The position numbers and the translations under genes are program-made. The notes under the pieces are model-generated. The model did not search any database. It was not told where the DNA came from and saw nothing but the letters and a program-made list of their open reading frames with translations. Positions 1 to 6,293 of a DNA stretch of 44,190 bases are shown here, piece after piece (the stretch's first letter is position 1; each line of letters starts with the position of its first letter). Where the stretch lies: assembly GCA_937916465.1 (NCBI GenBank), contig CALFTK010000048.1, forward strand, positions 1 through 44,190, in the 5' to 3' direction. This stretch comes from an uncultured Bacteroidales bacterium. GTDB lineage: Bacteria > Bacteroidota > Bacteroidia > Bacteroidales > Bacteroidaceae.

Positions 1-55
1 ACAACAGCTGAATCATATATAGTACTTTAATATGGTATATGTTTTGCAAAAAATC
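1..55. repeat. 55-bp perfect direct repeat, left copy
   Basis: These 55 bases are identical to 3238-3292; the match ends at base 55 (followed by agctt here and caaat in the other copy). The left limit cannot be judged because the window begins here. The repeat contains the palindromes CAGCTG, AGTACT and TTTTGCAAAA. It brackets the accessory region holding conjugation-gene relics and the GIY-YIG gene, so it may be an attachment or recombination site. It may also mark a contig end in an assembly graph with k = 55. Confidence 0.85.
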
Positions 56-176
56 AGCTTAGATTCTTTTATCGCAAAAGATGAGTAAAAATCAGACTTT
101 AAGCAAAGCCGAGTTGCAGAAAATGACAGATTTGGATTTCTCCAAGTAGAACACACACATAAAAGAGAGCCGAAAG

Positions 177-607
177 ATGGAAGTTGATGCTGCATTTGTG
201 ATTTTGCCCATCGAGGACTACAAACCAGGGGCTATTCCACTGGTGACAGAACAAGTCCAACCGGGAGTAGAGCCTCCCGTTGGAGTGGAACTGCCATCAG
301 CCTCACCATCCAACGCAGAGTAAGCAGTAAACAACGCAAACTCTCATTGGAGGAGTACCGAAGTATCTATCTAAAAGTACCCATCATTATCGATCGTAAA
401 CCTGTATTTGTCTGTTGCGAAGTAAGGGACAGGCTTGAATATTATGTTCGCAAACTCGGAGGTCGCAAGATGAGTGTTTCAGGCTTATTGGAGAACATCG
501 CCCGTCAACACCTTGACACTTACGATGCCGACCATATAGTATGTCGACTGGCTGGTCGTCCAGTTGGCGATAAAGTGAGACTGCAAGAAGTTGGAAGCAT
601 GGAATAA
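177..607 (+). pseudogene. Frameshifted DUF3408 conjugative-element gene (relic)
   Basis: The 3' part reads RVSSKQRKLSLEEYRSIYLK followed by DRKPVFV and RKLGGRKMSVSGLLENIARQ. This is the typical core of DUF3408 proteins found in the tra/mob regions of Bacteroides conjugative transposons. The core frame is open well upstream of the TTG at 347, so 347 is not a true start. The likely N-terminal part (ATG at 177, MEVDAAFVILPIEDYKPG) lies in another frame and runs into TAA at 321-323, so a frameshift separates the halves. In the same frame as 177 a further piece (ATG 81) stops at TAG 147-149. The usual DUF3408 C-terminus is also altered after HLDTYDAD. DUF3408 has no settled biochemical role. I read this as a decaying fragment, not a working gene. 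Confidence 0.7.
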
Positions 608-743
608 CAGAAGCAACCGACATACCGCTCACGGTATCATTATCAGTAACAGAAAAAGGCACTCTCAGCAATCGAAAACCATCAATGACAGTGGTCGTAG
701 ATTGTGAAATCCAAATTGAAAATCAAATTAAAATGTAAAAACA

Positions 744-960
744 GTGCTAAAGAATAAGACAAAAACAAAACCCAGAGGCAGACCACAGGCCAGCACCTTG
801 AAACGACTTACAAAGTCGGTTACGGATAAACAAAAACACTGGTTTGCCCCTTGTGAGAGTCAAACCAAGAAGTTTAATATGAGGATAAAAAGATGTTTGC
901 CGAAGTCCGTTGCGACCATGAAAAAGAGCCAAGGCCAAGAATCAACGGTACATCAAATAC
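744..960 (+). pseudogene. Degraded MobA-like mobilization accessory gene (relic)
   Basis: The GTG at 744 opens a frame reading KPRGRPQASTLKRLTKSVT. This resembles the basic start of ribbon-helix-helix mobilization proteins (relaxosome accessory factors) of Bacteroides elements, where a sequence like RGRPRAxxLKRLTKSVTVKL is common. After KSVTDK the similarity is lost in this frame. Another frame around 893 reads MFAEVR, a phrase also met near the end of such proteins, so at least one frameshift or internal deletion is likely. The 75-codon frame runs into the 3' end of the GIY-YIG gene on the opposite strand. The identification rests on motif memory and the neighbouring DUF3408 relic. Confidence 0.4.
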
Positions 961-2630
961 TATATATCTAATGGATATATCATAAATTTAGTTTGAGAAC
1001 CAAATTTATCTTTCATCTTCAACGCAAAATTTTTTACATAGGAATGTACGGTTTCGATCTGTTTTCTCTCTTTCTCTGATTCAAAATAATCTAAAATCAT
1101 ATTAGTTTGATCAATTAAATCAGACGCATCAGAATGATTACTAATGTCAAGTTTATTCAACTCAAACGGTTTAAACTCAAAACTATCATCTAATTTATAA
1201 CACTCTTTAGATGCTAATAAGTCTATCCGTTTTGAGTAATAATCTATGATTCCTAAATATAACGCCAAAAGAACATAATATTCATGTATCAGATGTTCTA
1301 CATTAAATCTTATCGCATAATAGATTATTAGAGTAAATCCTTCAAGAATTTCTTCTTTTTGTTCTTCTGAAATCATTGTTTGTTGTTCAGTAAAAGTATT
1401 ATATGCGTAGTTATAAAATGTTTTCCATGCTTTCTCTGCCTTCAATATTGAAAAAGATTTTCGTTGTTTTTCTGGAGACAGTTTGTTTAAATTACCGCCT
1501 CTATATAACCAACATATACCTAAATAAACTTTAGCAATTTGATATCCTAATTCTGCACTTTTAGAAAAAAGTTCAAATGTTTTTTTTTCAGAATTGGCAT
1601 TTTCGGCAGAACTATATGAATTTTCAATATCCTTAAAGTTCTCCTTTGCTATTGAAAAATATTTTTTAGCTAGTTCATCTCCTTCTAATCCATAAACAGC
1701 ATGCTTTTCAACCAATTTATTTATATATGGTCTCAATTTACTTTCCAGAAAATTGGCCGTTTCTGGATTAGACTCTTGCAAATAAATTAAGGACTTCTCA
1801 AAATGAGTTTTTATTTGAGGTGTATATTTGATTAAAAATTCTTCAAGTTCTAAGGATATATCGTTATTTAAAACACCTACAAAAAGAAATTGATGGACAA
1901 TAAAGCCAATTTCCATATGTTCCCACGCAAAATCGATATCTAAATGTAACCCTTTACTATTATCTACATATTCAAAGAATTTTTTATAGGCCAATTCTGC
2001 ATTTCGCTTATTATAAAATCCAGAGTCTTCATCATTGAAAATTTCACCCAGTTTTCCGTAACATAATAAGCAATCATTATCAATTCCTTTTTTGTATGAA
2101 TTTATAGCTTGTCTCATATTTCCCCGGTTTCTCCAAATATCTCCGATTTTAAGATAAGCTTCAGCCTTTCCTAACGAAGCACTTTTTTCAAAATATTCTA
2201 AAGCTAAATCGATGTCTTCAAAGACATCTTCTGTTCCGTAATAATAATCAGTTGCTTTATCGTAAAAAGAATCTGCTAAATTGTCGTTTAATGAATTATC
2301 TTCAACACAGTCGTCTATAAAATTATTGTTGTCCTCGTTTGGAATTGTCATTATTAGATTTATAGCTTCAGTAATATCAATACTAAAAAACTCTCTTGAC
2401 GAGTTAACTCTATAGCCTTGCTCTTCTAAAATATTATGTATTACTTTCTCGGCGACATGGCAATTATTAAACTGTCGCTTGTAAACGACTATAAAAGGTG
2501 TCACAACTCCTGTAGCAGAAGATAACTCTTTTGCTCGTTCGTCAGGGTCTTTTGTTGTTTTTCCAATTTTTACAAGTCCTGTATATGAGGTATTTATCAT
2601 GACATATACAAATCCACTACTATTTTCCAT
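960..2630 (-). CDS. GIY-YIG (T5orf172-type) protein with Sel1/TPR-like repeats
   Basis: 556 aa. The N-terminus carries a GIY-YIG-like nuclease fold of the T5orf172/MUG113 type: FVYVM (7-11), VKIGKT (20-25), Arg32 in DERAKEL, AEKVIHNIL (60-68) and REFF (79-82). These match the core strands, the conserved arginine and the acidic metal-site region of the family. The rest is acidic, helical and repeat-rich. Sel1/TPR-like units are visible near 120-200 (ALEYFEKSASLGKAEAYLKI) and near 350-380 (FELFSKSAELGYQIAKVYLG). There is no signal peptide or membrane segment, so it should be cytoplasmic. The gene is much more AT-rich than the flanking conjugation relics and has its own promoter-like sequence, as expected of cargo on a mobile element. 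DNA cleavage and partner recognition by the repeats are inferred from the families. A defence or recombination role is possible but unproven. Confidence 0.75.
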   Translation of the reverse strand: MENSSGFVYVMINTSYTGLVKIGKTTKDPDERAKELSSATGVVTPFIVVYKRQFNNCHVAEKVIHNILEEQGYRVNSSREFFSIDITEAINLIMTIPNEDNNNFIDDCVEDNSLNDNLADSFYDKATDYYYGTEDVFEDIDLALEYFEKSASLGKAEAYLKIGDIWRNRGNMRQAINSYKKGIDNDCLLCYGKLGEIFNDEDSGFYNKRNAELAYKKFFEYVDNSKGLHLDIDFAWEHMEIGFIVHQFLFVGVLNNDISLELEEFLIKYTPQIKTHFEKSLIYLQESNPETANFLESKLRPYINKLVEKHAVYGLEGDELAKKYFSIAKENFKDIENSYSSAENANSEKKTFELFSKSAELGYQIAKVYLGICWLYRGGNLNKLSPEKQRKSFSILKAEKAWKTFYNYAYNTFTEQQTMISEEQKEEILEGFTLIIYYAIRFNVEHLIHEYYVLLALYLGIIDYYSKRIDLLASKECYKLDDSFEFKPFELNKLDISNHSDASDLIDQTNMILDYFESEKERKQIETVHSYVKNFALKMKDKFGSQTKFMIYPLDI

Positions 2631-2652
2631 ATTTTAATAATTCTTTTTAATC

Positions 2653-2699
2653 CCAATCGTTTAGATTGGCGGATAGTTTAAAGACTAAGTGCAAAATTA
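2653..2699 (-). promoter_or_regulatory. Promoter-like -7 box and 5'UTR hairpin of the GIY-YIG gene
   Basis: On the minus strand TAATTTTG (2699-2692) matches the Bacteroidota TAnnTTTG -7 box. A TTTG at 2719-2716 lies only 16 nt upstream, shorter than usual. Between the expected transcription start and the ATG is a perfect 6-bp inverted repeat, CCAATC (2653-2658) and GATTGG (2664-2669), with a 5-nt loop. It could be an RNA hairpin or a small operator. Confidence 0.45.
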
Positions 2700-2788
2700 A
2701 GATAAAAAATGACACCAAATTAAAAGAACTTATTTTTTATATCTAAATTAAGTTCGTATCTTGGAGTTTGTTCCTCTTTGTTTTTTAA

Positions 2789-2995
2789 CTTAACCAAGAC
2801 CACATTGATAAAAGCCTCAAATACTACTACAACAAGATGAAAGGCGATGCCACGGCTGAACAAACAGCCACTTTGGCGGACATCTTCGAACTCAATCGAG
2901 ACGACCAAAAGATTGAACAGATGCGTGAAGTTGTGGAGACCTACGAAGAGGCTATCCGCAAACAAGCTGTCCTTGCCGAGCAAGCAAGGATTTAA
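2789..2995 (+). pseudogene. C-terminal relic of an unidentified mobile-element gene
   Basis: A frame open from 2789 to TAA 2993-2995 encodes 68 residues, including SLKYYYNKMKGDATAEQ, TLADIFELNRDDQKIEQM and REVVETYEEAIRKQAVLAEQ. The composition is that of a well-behaved helical, charged protein, and the DNA is visibly richer in G and C than the adjoining AT-rich sequence. An internal ATG at 2837 would give 52 aa, but the frame upstream reads like continuing protein, so this is more likely the tail of a truncated gene. I do not recognise the family. The setting beside DUF3408 and Mob relics suggests a conjugative-element gene. Confidence 0.4.
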
Positions 2996-2999
2996 AGAG

Positions 3000-3237
3000 C
3001 AAGCGGCAAAGGCCCCCTCCCAATAAAGCACTAATAATAAAATTATAATTCCGATAGTCATTCATTATTCAAAAAGACTTCCCCAATTAAATAAGCGAAG
3101 AATCTTTAAGATATTTGCATAAAGTCATTTATGTATCAATATGACTTTTCCATAATTTAGTAGACACGATGTCATTTCCTGAATTTGGTTGACTCCAATT
3201 GGAAACTATCTCTGTAAGAAGTTGACTTTGGTTTAAT
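3000..3237. other. Non-coding remainder of the accessory region
   Basis: No convincing gene is visible. A perfect 8-bp inverted repeat, AAAGTCAT (3121-3128) and ATGACTTT (3141-3148), has a 12-nt loop and could form a weak hairpin. The rest up to the right 55-bp repeat shows no recognised element ends or target-site duplication. Confidence 0.5.
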
Positions 3238-3292
3238 ACAACAGCTGAATCATATATAGTACTTTAATATGGTATATGTTTTGCAAAAAATC
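3238..3292. repeat. 55-bp perfect direct repeat, right copy
   Basis: Identical over 55 bases to the first bases of the window. Immediately to its right begins the promoter region of the PepSY-like gene, so this copy marks the junction between accessory DNA and the chromosomal enzyme island. Confidence 0.85.
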
Positions 3293-3351
3293 CAAATAAG
3301 AAAAAATTTTTGAAAAAAGTTTCTATTTCAGTTTCATTTCAGAATTGCATA

Positions 3352-3360
3352 TAATCTTTG
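3352..3360 (+). promoter_or_regulatory. Putative promoter -7 box of the PepSY-like gene
   Basis: TAATCTTTG, followed by C, resembles the Bacteroidota TAnnTTTG box but has 3 bases between TA and TTTG. A clear TTTG -33 box is not seen at the right distance. The box lies 64 nt before the ATG at 3424. Confidence 0.35.
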
Positions 3361-3423
3361 CAATGAAATTCTGAGCAAGCAACAGGATTTCACTTAATTA
3401 TTAACTAAAAAACAGATACAATT

Positions 3424-3855
3424 ATGAAAAAGATTTTTGCAATACTTGCTATAACATTAGCAACATTCACATGGGCAAAGGCTGATGACAGACCGGTTAC
3501 TTTCGAACAGCTTCCAAATGCAGCCAAGACATTCATCAAGAACACCTATCCAAACGAAAAGATATCGTTTGCCACTGTTGATGATGATTTGATAAAACCA
3601 GACTACAATGTAGTTCTTGCTTCGGGTATAAAGATAGAGTTTGACAACAACGGTACTCTGGAGAAGATAGAGTCAAGAGCCGGTGTTCCTGCCAAAGTAG
3701 TACCTACACAGATAACTGATTATGTGAAGGCTCACTATCCTGATGTGACAATTATAGAGTACGAAGTTGGCCGTTTTGTGTACGAAGTAAAGCTATCAAA
3801 CCGTTTAGAGATTAACTTTAACCACAACTTCAAACCGGTTAGATACGACGATTAA
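3424..3855 (+). CDS. Secreted PepSY-like (DUF2874-type) protein
   Basis: 143 aa with a signal peptide (residues 1-20, ending ATFTWAKA). The mature part has two similar PepSY-like units, about 23-78 and 85-143. Each follows the pattern of a helix (LPNAAKTFIKNTYPNEKI; QITDYVKAHYPDVTI) and then strands ending in a hydrophobic-acidic pair (IKIEFDNNG; LEINFNHNF). Small two-unit proteins of this kind are common in Bacteroidetes periplasm. They resemble BLIP/PepSY folds and are often suspected of binding or inhibiting proteases, but function is not established. A paralogue at 9831-10274 sits next to a C11 protease gene. This copy is a single gene convergent with the GH95 gene, 54 nt away. Confidence 0.85.
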   Translation: MKKIFAILAITLATFTWAKADDRPVTFEQLPNAAKTFIKNTYPNEKISFATVDDDLIKPDYNVVLASGIKIEFDNNGTLEKIESRAGVPAKVVPTQITDYVKAHYPDVTIIEYEVGRFVYEVKLSNRLEINFNHNFKPVRYDD

Positions 3856-3909
3856 TTCACACAGCCTACACAATGTTGGCATGAATCTGCTACGCGTTAT
3901 CAAATATAG

Positions 3910-6222
3910 CTACAATATAGTATATACTTTACCGGCGGTGGTTGCTTTGTTGAACAGAGTTTTACCACCGCTTTTTACTTTAAGTCTGTTGCCCTGCAAT
4001 GACTTTACTTGCAATGTTACTACTTTGCCATCTTTCCACTCCATATCTATTTCAAATCCGCCACGGGCAGTTATACCCTTTACACTTCCATCTTTCCATA
4101 CAGAAGGTATAGCCGGAAGCAGGTCTATATAGCCTGCATGGCTTTGCATAAGCATCTCTGTGATTCCTGCTGTTGCACCAAAGTTTCCGTCTATCTGGAA
4201 TGGTGGATGGTTATCGAACAGGTTATCTAATGTAGAGTGTTTAAGCAGTGCATCTACATTTTCGTATGCTTTCTCACCATCGCGCAAACGTGCAAAGAAG
4301 TTTATTATCCATGCCCTACTCCACCCTGTATGACCACCACCATGTTCCAGACGATAGTCTATGGTCTTTCTGGCTGCCGAAAGCATATCGGGTGTATCGG
4401 CAGTTATCTCAGAAGCCGGATAGAGTCCGTATAGATGAGAGATATGGCGATGTCCGGGTTCCGGTTCTTCAAATTCTTCTGTCCATTCCATTATTCTGCC
4501 ATCCGTCCCTATCTGTGTAGGAGTTAGTTTTGCCAATGTCTGTTTCATCTGTTTGCGGAAATCCTTATCTATTCCTAACACTTTTGTTGCCTCTATGGTA
4601 TTTTCCAATAATTCACGAATAATCTGATGGTCCATAGTCGGCCCCATAACTACTGATGCTTTGTAATCTGTTCCGGGAACTATAAAACTGTTTTCGGGCG
4701 ATATTGATGGACCGGAAACTAATTCTCCTGTCTTTGGATTCCTGGTAAGCCAGTCCATACAGAAAAGAGCAGACTCTTTCATAATAGGATATGATACACT
4801 CTTTAGGAAATCCACATCGCCACCATATTTATAGTAATCCCAAATATTCTGACAACTCCATGCCAATCCCATAGGCCACATTCCATATTGTGCCGAACCC
4901 AACGGATGTGTTTCAAACCAGGGTGTAGTAGTAAAATGCGCTACTGCACCATCCATTCCATACACGTTTTTTGCTGTGTTTTGAGCACTTGGAATCATTG
5001 CATCAATAAAGCGTACAAATGGTTCTGCCATTTCGTTCAGATTGGTATTTCCGGCAGACCAATAGTTCATCTGTATGTTTATGTTAATGTGGTAATCGGC
5101 ACTCCAAGGCGGTGTTAGTCCGTCTGCCCATATTCCTTGCAAATTTGCAGGCAATGTTCCTGGGCGTGAACTACTTATAAGCATATATCTACCAAACTGA
5201 TAGTAGAGTTCTATCAGTCCATTATCCTTAGTTCCATTCTTAAATGCTGCCAGACGTTCATTGGTTGGCAGTTGAGAATAATCAGACTTATTTCCCAATG
5301 AAATATCTACACGATTAAAGTATTTCTGATAATCTGTTATATGGTCAGCCTTTACCTTTTCATAATCTTTTGCCGATACAGTTGCAAGTTCTGTATCTGA
5401 CAATTGTTCGGCATTATCTACACTATAGTCTGTTCTGGCGGTCAGATATATGTATGCTTCTGTAGCATTATTTATAGTAAATGCGTTGTCATGATGTTTT
5501 AGTTCACCTCCTTTCTGAACTACTTTCAACCTGGTGTAGTATGTTACACCTATGCCTCCTGCCACAGTTTCGGTCATAAGCATCTGGTTTCCGTCTATGC
5601 TGTATGTGGCACGTGTGCGTGGTCTTGTTAACGACAAATTGAAATTGATAGCATTTGGCTTTGACGCTGTAAGACGAATAACGATAGCATTATCTATTGC
5701 CGATGAAAATACTTCGCGTTCATACTCCACACCATTCATGGTATATGATACTCTTGCAATAGCTTTCTCTATATCTAATTCTCTTCTGTAGTTGGTAACA
5801 GGCGATGTATGGTCTGTGAAGTTGATATTCATATCGCCCAATGTCTGATATGTGGAATAGTGACGTGCCGGTATATTACCTTCGCCCTTACGATACTTAT
5901 CGCCCAGTATATCGCTATTCACCATATCTTCTGCCTCTTTGTACTTTCCTTCAAAAAGTAGTCTGCGCACTTCATCTACTGCCAGTGCTGTCTGCGGAGA
6001 ATAGACCTGAGTAGGCTCTCCTGCCCATACACTCTCCTCATTAAGCTGGATACGTTCATTTTCTATCTGACCAAACACCATTGCACCTAAACGACCATTA
6101 CCTACCGGAAGCGCATTTTCCCAGTTTGTAGCCGGTTTGTTAAACCAGATTTGCATTCCGTTATCAGCGTATGCATTAAAAGAGAACAATGATAGCAATA
6201 TTGCAATCAATTTATTTTTCAT
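3910..6222 (-). CDS. GH95 family alpha-L-fucosidase (or alpha-L-galactosidase)
   Basis: 770 aa, near the usual GH95 length, with an N-terminal signal peptide (1-19) and no lipobox, so periplasmic. The N-terminal beta-domain begins WFNKPATNWENALPVGNGRL, a family hallmark, with NEESVWAGEP at 61-70. The (alpha/alpha)6 catalytic domain carries HININIQMNYW (378-388); Asn380 and Asn382 correspond to the asparagine pair that activates water. Glu510 in SISPENS is the expected general acid and Asp678 in FQIDGNFG the supporting aspartate. GH95 enzymes remove terminal alpha-1,2-L-fucose from mucin, milk or xyloglucan glycans by inversion, and some members prefer L-galactose; I cannot decide from sequence alone. 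It is the last gene of the leftward cluster starting at 11547, 71 nt after the GH3 gene. Confidence 0.93.
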   Translation of the reverse strand: MKNKLIAILLSLFSFNAYADNGMQIWFNKPATNWENALPVGNGRLGAMVFGQIENERIQLNEESVWAGEPTQVYSPQTALAVDEVRRLLFEGKYKEAEDMVNSDILGDKYRKGEGNIPARHYSTYQTLGDMNINFTDHTSPVTNYRRELDIEKAIARVSYTMNGVEYEREVFSSAIDNAIVIRLTASKPNAINFNLSLTRPRTRATYSIDGNQMLMTETVAGGIGVTYYTRLKVVQKGGELKHHDNAFTINNATEAYIYLTARTDYSVDNAEQLSDTELATVSAKDYEKVKADHITDYQKYFNRVDISLGNKSDYSQLPTNERLAAFKNGTKDNGLIELYYQFGRYMLISSSRPGTLPANLQGIWADGLTPPWSADYHININIQMNYWSAGNTNLNEMAEPFVRFIDAMIPSAQNTAKNVYGMDGAVAHFTTTPWFETHPLGSAQYGMWPMGLAWSCQNIWDYYKYGGDVDFLKSVSYPIMKESALFCMDWLTRNPKTGELVSGPSISPENSFIVPGTDYKASVVMGPTMDHQIIRELLENTIEATKVLGIDKDFRKQMKQTLAKLTPTQIGTDGRIMEWTEEFEEPEPGHRHISHLYGLYPASEITADTPDMLSAARKTIDYRLEHGGGHTGWSRAWIINFFARLRDGEKAYENVDALLKHSTLDNLFDNHPPFQIDGNFGATAGITEMLMQSHAGYIDLLPAIPSVWKDGSVKGITARGGFEIDMEWKDGKVVTLQVKSLQGNRLKVKSGGKTLFNKATTAGKVYTIL

Positions 6223-6243
6223 ACAGATACATATATTTACAAA

Positions 6244-6277
6244 TTGGGAGGCAAACCATTATAAGCCAGCCCCCCAA
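6244..6277 (-). promoter_or_regulatory. Intercistronic hairpin between the GH3 and GH95 genes
   Basis: In the minus-strand transcript TTGGGGGGC (6277-6269) can pair with GCCTCCCAA (6252-6244): 9 bp including one G-U pair, with a 16-nt loop. It lies between the GH3 stop and the GH95 start. No long U-run follows, so it is better read as an mRNA stability or processing element or a leaky attenuator than a strong terminator. Confidence 0.4.
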
Positions 6278-6293
6278 CTATTATAGAAAAAAA

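Noticed and set aside
2720..3061. 113-codon minus-strand frame
   Set aside because: It is antisense to a better plus-strand frame and has no family features.
3129..3270. Short minus-strand open frame running through the right 55-bp repeat
   Set aside because: It has no start codon, and a stop lies directly upstream inside the repeat. About 45 codons in AT-rich DNA can arise by chance.
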